From Joyebacterum sp964521425 (GTDB taxonomy: Bacteria > Joyebacterota > Joyebacteria > Joyebacterales > Joyebacteraceae), in contig CAZFRO010000002.1 of NCBI GenBank assembly GCA_964521425.1, positions 128,880 through 192,879 on the forward strand: 64,000 nucleotides of DNA, read 5' to 3'. This document shows, piece after piece, positions 44,935 to 52,022 of the stretch. The position numbers and the translations under genes were made by a program. Below the pieces are notes generated by a model. That model searched no databases and was not told where the DNA came from. It worked only from the letters and a program-made list of their open reading frames with translations. Position 1 is the stretch's first letter. Each line of letters opens with the position of its first letter.

Positions 44935-46365
44935 ATGGCGAACGAAGAGCTTGCCATCAGGACGGTAGTTGAACGCGTCGTTGGTGAACTGGCGTCCACC
45001 GGGGAAGCGACTACGAGGCAGGCGCCTCCGGCTTTTGACGGTCGCGGGATTCTCGAGACAGTGGATGACGCGGTTCAGGCCGCGTGGACCAGCCAGCGCG
45101 AACTCATCGAGAGTTCACTTGAACTCCGCAAGGGGATCATTCAAGCGATGCGTCTGGCCGCTCTTGAGAACGCGCGGTCGCTCGCCGAACAGGCGGTCGA
45201 GGAGACGGGACTCGGGCGTGTCGAGGACAAGGTACAGAAGAACATCCTCGTCGCCGAGCGCACTCCAGGCACCGAAGATCTCAGGCCCGTTGCTTTCTCT
45301 GGAGACCACGGGCTCACTCTTGTGGAACGCGCCCCGTACGGAGTGATCGGGTCCATCACCCCATCGACCAACCCATCCGAGACGATCATCAACAACGCAA
45401 TCAGCATGGTCGCCGGCGGCAACGCCGTCGTGTTCAATCCGCATCCGGGAGCACGCGTTGTCTCGCTCACAACGATCAACTTACTGAATCGCGCCATAAG
45501 CGAGGCAGGGGGCCCCAGGGCCCTTCTCTATGCAGTCAGTGAGCCTTCAATCGACACGGCGCAGGCGCTCATGCGGCACGCGGGCATTCGACTCCTGGTG
45601 GTTACCGGAGGCCCTGCGGTGGTGAGGGCGGCGATGGAGAGCGGGAAGAAGGTGATCGCTGCCGGACCGGGCAATCCCCCGGTCGTGGTTGACGAGACGG
45701 CCGATGTCGATCAGGCGGCGCGGGACATCATCGCCGGTGCGAGCTTCGACAACAACATCGTCTGCATCGCCGAGAAGGAGATAATAGCCGTTCGCGCCGT
45801 GGCGGACAGACTGCGGAAGGCGCTTACGGCGGCGGGGGCGTTCGAGGTCAAGGGACACGCGATCGAGCGTCTGACTGAAGCCGTTCTCGATGAGAACCGT
45901 GGGGCGGGACACAGCTCGCCCTTGAAACGGCATCTTGTTGGCAAGGATGCGGCTCTTATCCTCGCGGAGGCAGGCCTCTCCTGTCCGAACGGAACAAGAC
46001 TGGCCTTCTTCGTGGCCGACGTGAATCATCCCCTCGTCTGGACTGAACAGATGATGCCCGTCATCCCGATGATCATCGTGGAGAGCGCCATCGAGGCTAT
46101 AGAGCTTGCGAAGCGCGTAGAGCGCGGCAACCGCCACACGGCTGTCATGCATTCGAAGAACATTGAGCATCTCTCTCGTATGGCGAGAGCCATGGACTGC
46201 TCGATCTTCGTGAAGAACGGGCCGTCATTCGCCGGCTTGGGGTTTGGTGGAGAGGGCTTCACGACATTCACAATAGCCAGCCCTACGGGCGAGGGGTTGA
46301 CCTCGGCCAGGACGTTCACGCGCGAGCGCCGTTGCACGCTCGTCGACTATTTCAGGATCGTCTAG
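44935..46365 (+). CDS. CoA-acylating aldehyde dehydrogenase of the microcompartment (PduP/EutE-like)
   Basis: The enzyme oxidises an aldehyde with NAD and CoA to acyl-CoA; lactaldehyde is the likely substrate given the aldolase in the operon. The catalytic cysteine is in GASFDNNIVCIAEKE. The coenzyme region includes YGVIGSITPSTNPSETIINN and AAGPGNPPVVVDETAD. The N-terminal segment LAIRTVVERVVGELAS looks like an encapsulation helix, followed by a linker. The length is 476 residues from ATG 44935. It makes NADH, yet no alcohol dehydrogenase is encoded nearby. Confidence 0.94.
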   Translation: MANEELAIRTVVERVVGELASTGEATTRQAPPAFDGRGILETVDDAVQAAWTSQRELIESSLELRKGIIQAMRLAALENARSLAEQAVEETGLGRVEDKVQKNILVAERTPGTEDLRPVAFSGDHGLTLVERAPYGVIGSITPSTNPSETIINNAISMVAGGNAVVFNPHPGARVVSLTTINLLNRAISEAGGPRALLYAVSEPSIDTAQALMRHAGIRLLVVTGGPAVVRAAMESGKKVIAAGPGNPPVVVDETADVDQAARDIIAGASFDNNIVCIAEKEIIAVRAVADRLRKALTAAGAFEVKGHAIERLTEAVLDENRGAGHSSPLKRHLVGKDAALILAEAGLSCPNGTRLAFFVADVNHPLVWTEQMMPVIPMIIVESAIEAIELAKRVERGNRHTAVMHSKNIEHLSRMARAMDCSIFVKNGPSFAGLGFGGEGFTTFTIASPTGEGLTSARTFTRERRCTLVDYFRIV

Positions 46366-46366
46366 A

Positions 46367-47692
46367 GTGTCAACGGCCACTGCCATAGAGAAGGCGGGCG
46401 TCGTCGGAGCCGGAGGGGCCGGCTTCCCAACGCACGTGAAGGCTCTTGGCCAGGCCGATACGATGATCGCGAATGGGGCGGAGTGTGAGCCGCTGCTTCG
46501 CTCGGACGGAATCGTGATGACAACCGCTCCCGATCGCGTACTCAGGGGAGTCGGTCTCATGCGAGAGTCGGTCGGTGCATCGCGTGCTGTGATCGCCATC
46601 AAGCGCGAGAACGTCGAGGCCGCAGATGCTCTGACATCGGCGCTCGGTCGCTTCCCGGGCATCGAGCTTGAGTTTCTGGATGACGTCTATCCAGCCGGAG
46701 ATGAGTACCTGCTAGTCTATGAACTGACGGGTCGTGTCATCCCCGAGGGAGGCATTCCGCCCGACATCGGCGTCGTCGTGAACAACGTGACAACGCTGGC
46801 CAATGTGGCAGGAGCCGCCGAGGGACGTCCCGTAACCAGGCGACTGGTCTCGGTTCAGGGCGCGGTCAATAGACCCGCCACGTTCGAGGTACCCATAGGC
46901 GTTTCGATCGGAGAGGTCCTTGCTGCAGCCGGCGGCACGACCGTGGAGAATCCGGGCGTGATAGTCGGTGGACCCATGATGGGACGCCTGGCGGACGAGT
47001 TCAAGGAGCCGGTACGCAAGACACTCGGGGGACTGGTCGTCCTCCCAAGGTCGCATGCTCTGATCGCGTCGCGTGAATCGACCGAGCCGCACGTGCTTAG
47101 AGTAGCCAGGGCGGCATGCTGCCAGTGTATGGCCTGCACCGAACTCTGTCCGCGTGCGCTTCTCGGACACGAACTCGCTCCGCATAGAACAGTGAGGGCG
47201 ATACAGTACTCGACGCTTGAGATCGACCATGCGCACATCACGGCAGCGTACCTCTGCTGCGAGTGCGGTATGTGTGAGCTCTTCGCCTGTCCTCTCGGAA
47301 TACAGCCCAGGCGCATTCTCGCCGATCTCAAGGCGGAACTGTTGCGAAGAGGAATCCCGAACCCTCACACCAGAGGGGATCTCAAGCCGGACGGCGTAAG
47401 ACAGTACCGACAGATCCCATCGAGTCGACTCGTTCAGCGTCTGGGTCTTTCGGACTATGACGTCCCTGCGCCGCTTGAGGACTGGACTCAGGATACTCGT
47501 CGTGTGGTGCTGCCCATGAGTCAACACGTGGGAAGACCGGCCGAGCCGATCGTTGAAGTGGGACAGCGGGTGCTGGAAGGCGATCTGATCGGGGAGATTG
47601 AGCCCGGCGGTATCGGGGCGCGTGTGCACGCCAGCATCGATGGAAGAGTTGCATCGGCTACGCCCGTCGAGGTCGTCATCGAGCGGGACTAA
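46367..47692 (+). CDS. PduS/RnfC-like flavo-iron-sulfur electron-transfer protein
   Basis: The 441-residue protein starts AGVVGAGGAGFPTHVKALGQ, the NADH/FMN-binding motif of RnfC and PduS. It has a SLBB-like domain (VQGAVNRPATFEVPIGVSIG) and two [4Fe-4S] clusters: CCQCMACTELCPR near residue 250 and CCECGMCELFACP near 300. PduS is a cobalamin reductase in B12-dependent BMCs, but this operon has no diol dehydratase, so a role in reoxidising NADH is more likely (inference). The start is GTG 46367, 1 nt after the dehydrogenase stop. Confidence 0.92.
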   Translation: MSTATAIEKAGVVGAGGAGFPTHVKALGQADTMIANGAECEPLLRSDGIVMTTAPDRVLRGVGLMRESVGASRAVIAIKRENVEAADALTSALGRFPGIELEFLDDVYPAGDEYLLVYELTGRVIPEGGIPPDIGVVVNNVTTLANVAGAAEGRPVTRRLVSVQGAVNRPATFEVPIGVSIGEVLAAAGGTTVENPGVIVGGPMMGRLADEFKEPVRKTLGGLVVLPRSHALIASRESTEPHVLRVARAACCQCMACTELCPRALLGHELAPHRTVRAIQYSTLEIDHAHITAAYLCCECGMCELFACPLGIQPRRILADLKAELLRRGIPNPHTRGDLKPDGVRQYRQIPSSRLVQRLGLSDYDVPAPLEDWTQDTRRVVLPMSQHVGRPAEPIVEVGQRVLEGDLIGEIEPGGIGARVHASIDGRVASATPVEVVIERD

Positions 47693-47741
47693 TCGGGTCC
47701 GGTCGTCACACCTGGCCGGCGCCCAACTCGAAGGAGAGGGT

Positions 47742-48290
47742 TTGAGGGAAGCCATTGCCCTCATAGAGACGATAAGCGTCGCAGTTGGCATACGCATCGC
47801 CGACGAGATGGCGAAGTGTGCTCCTGTCGAGATTCTGGATGCCACGGCCATCTGCCCGGGGAAGTACATGGTCCTGGTGGCGGGTGACGTGGCGGCCGCA
47901 GAGGCGTCGCTCAGCCGGGGCATCGAAGTCGGCGGAGATGTCGTCGTGGACACGCTGTTTATCCCGCACGTGCACCCCGACGTCTTCCCGGCGATACTCG
48001 GCGCCACCGACATCGCTGAACTCAAAGCCCTGGGGGTCGTCGAGACCTTCACGGCAGCGGCCTCTGTCATTGCTGCTGATGCGGCCGCGAAGGCCGCGCA
48101 CATCCGTCTCATCGAGATTCGCCTGGCGAAGGGACTTGGCGGAAAGGGATTCTTCTCTATGACGGGCGATGTCCACCAGGTTGAAGCGGCCATGGAAGCC
48201 GCCCTTCTCCTTCTCAAGAAGGATGGAAGTCTGGTGAGGAGCGTGGTGATCCCGCGTCCACACAGAGATCTCCAGTCAAAGATCTTCTAG
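47742..48290 (+). CDS. PduT-like BMC-T (tandem-domain trimeric) shell protein
   Basis: This protein carries two BMC domains in 182 residues: LREAIALIETISVAVGIRIA in the first and GVVETFTAAASVIAADAAAK in the second, ending SVVIPRPH. Cys38 in TAICPGKYMV is at the place of the PduT cysteine that binds a [4Fe-4S] cluster in the trimer pore. The start is TTG 47742, with AAGGAG 6 nt upstream. Its position next to the PduS-like gene suggests the two proteins work together, as PduS and PduT do. Confidence 0.93.
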   Translation: MREAIALIETISVAVGIRIADEMAKCAPVEILDATAICPGKYMVLVAGDVAAAEASLSRGIEVGGDVVVDTLFIPHVHPDVFPAILGATDIAELKALGVVETFTAAASVIAADAAAKAAHIRLIEIRLAKGLGGKGFFSMTGDVHQVEAAMEAALLLLKKDGSLVRSVVIPRPHRDLQSKIF

Positions 48291-48300
48291 GGGGCACGCA

Positions 48301-48573
48301 CTGCATCTGGGAAGAGTCATAGGTAGCGTCTGGGCCACGGTCAAGGTAGAGACCCTCACGGGATATCGCCTGCTCGTAGTCCAGCCGCTCACACACGAGC
48401 TGGAAGAGCAGGGACGTCCACTCGTCGCCGTCGACACGGTCTCTGCCGCTCCGGGGCAGCTCATCTACTTCGTGAAGTCCCGCGAAGCAAGCAAGGCGCT
48501 CGAGGAGCGATTCAACCCCGTGGATGCAGCCATCCTGGGCATCGTCGACGAAGTGACGGTCCTGAGTACCTGA
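48301..48573 (+). CDS. BMC-P (EutN/CcmL) pentameric vertex protein 2, CTG start
   Basis: The reading frame from CTG 48301 gives 90 residues with a clear EutN/CcmL pattern: (M)HLGRVIGSVWATVKVETL, YRLLVVQPL, LVAVDTVSAAPGQLIYFVKS and AAILGIVDEVTVLS. There is no ATG, GTG or TTG at the required position. CTG is at the conserved N-terminus, and AGGGGG from the end of the BMC-T gene lies 7 nt upstream. It is easy to miss because of the start codon, but conservation over the full length supports a real gene. Confidence 0.88.
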   Translation: MHLGRVIGSVWATVKVETLTGYRLLVVQPLTHELEEQGRPLVAVDTVSAAPGQLIYFVKSREASKALEERFNPVDAAILGIVDEVTVLST

Positions 48574-48602
48574 CCCGTGAACCTGAGCCTGAGGGCTATC
48601 TC

Positions 48603-48875
48603 TTGTTTCTCGCGAAGATCATCGGCGAAGTCGTATCGACCGTGAAGCACCCATCACTGGATGGGCGCAAGCTCCTGGTCATACAGCGACTCGACACAGA
48701 GCGGAAGCCAGTCGGGGATTCACTTCTGGCGGTCGACTCGGTGGGGGCAGGCGTTGGGGAGGTCGTGCTGGTCGTCGATGAGGGTAGTTCCGCGGCGCTC
48801 GTCACCGGACTTGATGATCCGCCGATTCGCACGGTGATCGTGGGAGTCATCGACCAAATCGACGTGGAGGCATAG
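48603..48875 (+). CDS. BMC-P (EutN/CcmL) pentameric vertex protein 3
   Basis: This 90-residue EutN/CcmL protein has MFLAKIIGEVVSTVKHPSLD, KLLVIQRLD, LAVDSVGAGVGEVVLVVDEG and RTVIVGVIDQIDVE. The start is TTG 48603, with GAGGG about 8 nt upstream. With the proteins at 44628 and 48301 it makes three BMC-P paralogs, the number reported for PVM-type and Haliangium-type shells. Confidence 0.94.
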   Translation: MFLAKIIGEVVSTVKHPSLDGRKLLVIQRLDTERKPVGDSLLAVDSVGAGVGEVVLVVDEGSSAALVTGLDDPPIRTVIVGVIDQIDVEA

Positions 48876-48882
48876 CCAGGCC

Positions 48883-49710
48883 ATGCTCTCGCAGTTTGAG
48901 GCTGAACGACAGATCGTTGAGATAGGGCGGAGGATCTGGGAGCGCGGCTACGTTGCCTCGAATGACGGCAATCTGAGCATCCGGATTGACCACGATCGCA
49001 TCGTTGTGACACCGACCGGGCGCTCGAAGGGTTTTCTCAGAGCGGACGATCTTGTGCTCGTCAATCTCAAAGGACGGAAGCTGGCAGGGCGCCTTGAACC
49101 GACATCTGAGCTTGGGATGCACCTCTTCGCATACAACCGTCGCCCGGACATCGGGAGCGTTGTCCACGCTCACCCGCCGAAGGCCACCGGGTTTGCTGTT
49201 GCGGGTGTGCCTCTGGCGCAGTGCATTCTTCCCGAGGTGATCCTCTCGTTGGGCGGCGTCCCACTGGCGGACTACGCAACCCCTTCCACGCCGGAGGTTC
49301 CGCAGTCGATCAGCGGGTTTGTCGACACCCACAGCGCAATGCTGCTCAAGAACCACGGCGTTCTCACCCTCGGCGAGGACATCTATCAGGCATACTACCG
49401 CATGGAGACGGTGGAACACTTCGCGGCGGTCTCACTGACTGCACTGCAACTTGGAGGCGCATCGCCTCTCTCCAGGGCGAACCTGGAGGATCTGGTCCGT
49501 GTCCGTGAGAAGCTCGGAATAGCAGGGCCGATCGACATCTGCTACGATTGCGGTGTCTGTCCCAGCAAGAGCGACGAGACAGGCGCGTCTACCGGCCTGC
49601 ATCGAGATGCGACAGCGGGGACGCTGCCGCAAGACCGCGTAGCCCCGGCTAGCGATGCACTGGTGAAGGCAGTGATAGAGGAAGTCAGGCGCCGAACGAA
49701 ACAGGCGTGA
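48883..49710 (+). CDS. Class II aldolase (fuculose/rhamnulose 1-phosphate aldolase-like) with C-terminal encapsulation peptide
   Basis: The adducin/class II aldolase fold is clear: GYVASNDGNLSIRI, VTPTGRSKGFL, PTSELGMHLFAY (acid), the zinc ligands VVHAHPPKA and LLKNHGVLTLG. The enzyme should cleave a deoxyketohexose 1-phosphate to DHAP and lactaldehyde. After the catalytic domain a cysteine-containing linker (CYDCGVCPSK) leads to an amphipathic tail, DALVKAVIEEVRRRTKQA, typical of BMC targeting. The length is 275 residues. It is the last gene of the operon. Confidence 0.93.
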   Translation: MLSQFEAERQIVEIGRRIWERGYVASNDGNLSIRIDHDRIVVTPTGRSKGFLRADDLVLVNLKGRKLAGRLEPTSELGMHLFAYNRRPDIGSVVHAHPPKATGFAVAGVPLAQCILPEVILSLGGVPLADYATPSTPEVPQSISGFVDTHSAMLLKNHGVLTLGEDIYQAYYRMETVEHFAAVSLTALQLGGASPLSRANLEDLVRVREKLGIAGPIDICYDCGVCPSKSDETGASTGLHRDATAGTLPQDRVAPASDALVKAVIEEVRRRTKQA

Positions 49711-49740
49711 CGCGACCCAATGATCTTGAGGAGAAACAAC

Positions 49741-50634
49741 ATGACCAAGAAGGGCTGTCTGTGGGGATGGCTGGCCGGCACTGTTGGCCTTCTCGTCATA
49801 TTCCTCATCACGATGATCATGATCGAGTCCCTTCTCGGACAGCAGATGCGCTTTCCGACCTACGGTGCTCACGTCGGCCTGGTGCGGATCGAAGGTGTCA
49901 TCTCCGATTCACGTGACGTCATTACTGATCTCCGTTCCTTCGCCGACGACGGGAGCACGAAGGCGATTGTGCTCAGGATCGACAGTCCCGGGGGAGGAGT
50001 CGCAGCATCTCAGGAGATCTACGAGGAGATCATCGCGATCCGAGACAGCGGCATGCCGATCGTCGTTTCCATGGGAGCGATGGCTGCCTCCGGTGGATAC
50101 TACGTGGCCTGTCCCGCTGACACGATAGTGGCCAATGCGGGAACTCTCACCGGCAGCATCGGTGTCATCATGTCCTTTATGAATCTCGAGGAGCTTTTCG
50201 ACAAGGTGGGGGTAGATTTCGAAGTTGTCAAGAGTGGGGCATACAAGGACCTCGGCTCTTTGAACCGACAGATGACCCCCGAGGAGCGTGAACTCCTCCA
50301 GGGCACGCTCGACGACATTCATTTGCAGTTCATGGAAGCTGTAGCATTAGAACGAGGCCTTGACATGGAGAGCGTTCGCCGGATCTCGGATGGACGCATC
50401 TTCTCCGGCCGACAGGCCCACCAGGCGGGCCTCGTGGACCTTCTGGGGACCCTGGAGGATGCAGAGCTTGTGGCCGCAAGGATGGGGGGAATCGAAGGCG
50501 ACCCGCGGGTTGTTGAACCCGTAAAGCCCCATCGATTGACGCTTGCGGACCTGGTCGGTCGATCGGTCTTCGGATTGCTGGAGCCCGAGTCCATCCGTGG
50601 CGGGGCCCAGTATCTGTTCAGACCCGCCAAGTGA
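49741..50634 (+). CDS. sppA: Signal peptide peptidase SppA (short, single-domain type)
   Basis: This membrane-anchored serine protease degrades cleaved signal peptides. An N-terminal helix (GWLAGTVGLLVIFLITMIMI) precedes the S49 domain. The nucleophile is the serine in GAMAASGGYYVA (near residue 115) and the base is the lysine in KSGAYKDLGS. The length is 297 residues, as in short bacterial SppA. I chose ATG 49741, with GAGGAG upstream, over ATG 49720. It follows the BMC aldolase by 30 nt, so co-transcription is possible, but a functional link is unlikely. Confidence 0.92.
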   Translation: MTKKGCLWGWLAGTVGLLVIFLITMIMIESLLGQQMRFPTYGAHVGLVRIEGVISDSRDVITDLRSFADDGSTKAIVLRIDSPGGGVAASQEIYEEIIAIRDSGMPIVVSMGAMAASGGYYVACPADTIVANAGTLTGSIGVIMSFMNLEELFDKVGVDFEVVKSGAYKDLGSLNRQMTPEERELLQGTLDDIHLQFMEAVALERGLDMESVRRISDGRIFSGRQAHQAGLVDLLGTLEDAELVAARMGGIEGDPRVVEPVKPHRLTLADLVGRSVFGLLEPESIRGGAQYLFRPAK

Positions 50635-51012
50635 CCTTCACGAAAGCATTTGACAGACCCCGTGTCTGTTGTTAGGATATGTTCAGTGAGTCAAGTGGTC
50701 TCACTTTGGTTATGTCTATCCATGAGACACCGCTCGAATCCCTGATACGCTATCGGTTCGCTGAAACGGCGAGCCGGGGAGACGCGCCGGGTGGCATGAT
50801 GGGGTTTAGCTGCGCAGTCTGACGTTCACCCCAGCAGATGGTGCGTTTCATAGCCGTTCTCCCACGAGCAGCTGGAGACGGCAAGGCCATACGAGGCGAG
50901 TGGCGGCGTGCGCCCGAACAGAGCAGCGACATCATGTATGTCCTGCCCTTCGAGTTTGATGCGCATGTGGTGCAGGGGAGCTTGATGGATTCCACAGCGG
51001 AGGTTGTGGACG
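50635..51012. other. Leader/intergenic region before the HU gene
   Basis: A promoter-like element is at 50650-50678, giving a predicted leader of about 330 nt before HU. A 36-codon frame (50712-50822) has no recognisable features. I see no terminator for sppA and no known riboswitch. Confidence 0.5.
50650..50678 (+). promoter_or_regulatory. Putative promoter with inverted repeat in the spacer
   Basis: TTGACA (50650-50655), a 17-bp spacer and TAGGAT (50673-50678) form a promoter. ACAGAC and GTCTGT (50653-50658 and 50664-50669), separated by 5 bp, form an inverted repeat across the -35 and spacer, a position suited to a repressor. Confidence 0.55.
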
Positions 51013-51348
51013 ATGACCAAAGCGGATCTGGTAGATCGCGTAGCCGGCAGAACCGGGTTGACCAAGCGTGATGTGGCTGTGGTCGTCGAGGCGCTTCTGG
51101 ACGCTATCAAAGAGGCGCTCGCGGAGCACAGACACATTGAGATCAGGGAGTTCGGTACCTTCAAGGTCAAGAAACGCAAGGCCAGCATGAAGTACAACCC
51201 GAGGGATCGATCGCAGAAGGTCATCGTACCTGAGAAGATCGTCCCTGTGTTCAAGCCGAGCAAGTTTCTGAAGGAGAGGGTCAATTGGATGGGTGAGCCC
51301 CGGACGGCTGTACTGCCGGTTCCGGGTGACGAACCAACGTCCGTGTAA
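51013..51348 (+). CDS. HU/IHF family DNA-binding protein
   Basis: This histone-like DNA-bending protein has 111 residues. The helical start MTKADLVDRVAGRTGLTKRD, the conserved IEIREFGTFKVKKRKA and the beta-arm region (KYNPRDRSQKVIVPEK, then VPVFKPSKFLKE) match HU/IHF. A tail of about 20 residues (MGEPRTAVLPVPGDEPTSV) extends past the usual end. ATG 51013 has GGAGG 9 nt upstream. A 31-codon gene follows after only 8 nt. Confidence 0.93.
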   Translation: MTKADLVDRVAGRTGLTKRDVAVVVEALLDAIKEALAEHRHIEIREFGTFKVKKRKASMKYNPRDRSQKVIVPEKIVPVFKPSKFLKERVNWMGEPRTAVLPVPGDEPTSV

Positions 51349-51356
51349 GGAGGCGT

Positions 51357-51452
51357 ATGCCGAGTCTGAAGAAGAAGCGCCGGAAGAAGATGGCGAAGCA
51401 CAAGCTGAAGAAGAGGCGCCGCAAGGATCGTCACAAGAAGAAGGTCCGCTAG
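51357..51452 (+). CDS. AURKAIP1/COX24-like small basic protein
   Basis: This 31-residue peptide, MPSLKKKRRKKMAKHKLKKR followed by RRKDRHKKKVR, is more than half lysine and arginine. It has the KKM.KHK..KR..K.RHKK pattern of the AURKAIP1/COX24 (mS38) domain, which in some bacteria is a small ribosomal protein (bS22-like). A strong AAGGAGG lies directly upstream. It may bind rRNA at the small subunit. It is too short for many gene callers. Confidence 0.8.
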   Translation: MPSLKKKRRKKMAKHKLKKRRRKDRHKKKVR

Positions 51453-51510
51453 GGTTTGACGCGGACGAGTCCCGGTGTGTGCCTGGACTGGCTCGTCGTC
51501 TGGAGGACCC

Positions 51511-51909
51511 ATGGCTGAAAGAAGCAAGGACAACTGGGAGGGAAGAGAGAGGCGGCAGTCGGCGAGAGTCGACGCGCAGATCGCCCTTCAGTTGTCGGGC
51601 TCAGAGGACAGCTTTCCCACTGAATCACTGACAACCGAGAGCATCAATGTCGGTGCAGAGGGGATCTACTGCCAGGTCAGCCACTTCATCGCTCCGCTGA
51701 CGAAGCTGCAGTTGACCATGATACTCCCGATTCGAGATCGGAAGGGTCAGGTCAAGAACGAAGTGGTGAAGACCGAAGGGGTTGTCGTTCGATGCCAACC
51801 CTCGGGCGGTGATGGTGGAGGTTATCGGATCGCCTGCTTCTTCACGGGGCTGAAGCCTGCGTTGCGAGACGTACTGGGTGACTACGTGCGTCAGCACGAC
51901 GTGGACTAG
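51511..51909 (+). CDS. PilZ domain protein (putative c-di-GMP receptor)
   Basis: This single-domain protein has 132 residues. ERRQSARVDAQIAL fits the RxxxR half of the c-di-GMP site. In the second half, where D/NxSxxG is expected, it reads INVGAEGIYCQ, so the serine is replaced. Binding is therefore likely but not certain. ATG 51511 has TGGAGGA just upstream. An intrinsic terminator follows. Confidence 0.82.
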   Translation: MAERSKDNWEGRERRQSARVDAQIALQLSGSEDSFPTESLTTESINVGAEGIYCQVSHFIAPLTKLQLTMILPIRDRKGQVKNEVVKTEGVVVRCQPSGGDGGGYRIACFFTGLKPALRDVLGDYVRQHDVD

Positions 51910-51960
51910 AGGGCTCGTACCGGCGCTGTTCTAGTGAGACAGATGTGTAGCAAAGAGAGA

Positions 51961-51996
51961 GGGCCCAGCTGAGATGCAGTTGGGCCCCTTTTCTTT
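51961..51996 (+). terminator. Intrinsic terminator after the PilZ gene
   Basis: GGGCCCAGCTG and CAGTTGGGCCC form an 11-bp hairpin with one G-U pair and loop AGATG, followed by CTTTTCTTT. It separates the plus-strand genes from the convergent minus-strand pair. Confidence 0.9.
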
Positions 51997-52022
51997 GTAG
52001 TGCTGATGCGTTTCGCTGAAGA

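Noticed and set aside
43199..49710. BMC considered as a propanediol or ethanolamine utilisation compartment
   Set aside because: No diol dehydratase, ammonia lyase or reactivase genes are present; the class II aldolase points to a deoxyhexose pathway.
50712..50822. 36-codon frame in the HU leader, considered as a small gene or leader peptide
   Set aside because: No clear ribosome-binding site, no recognisable sequence features and no regulatory codon pattern.
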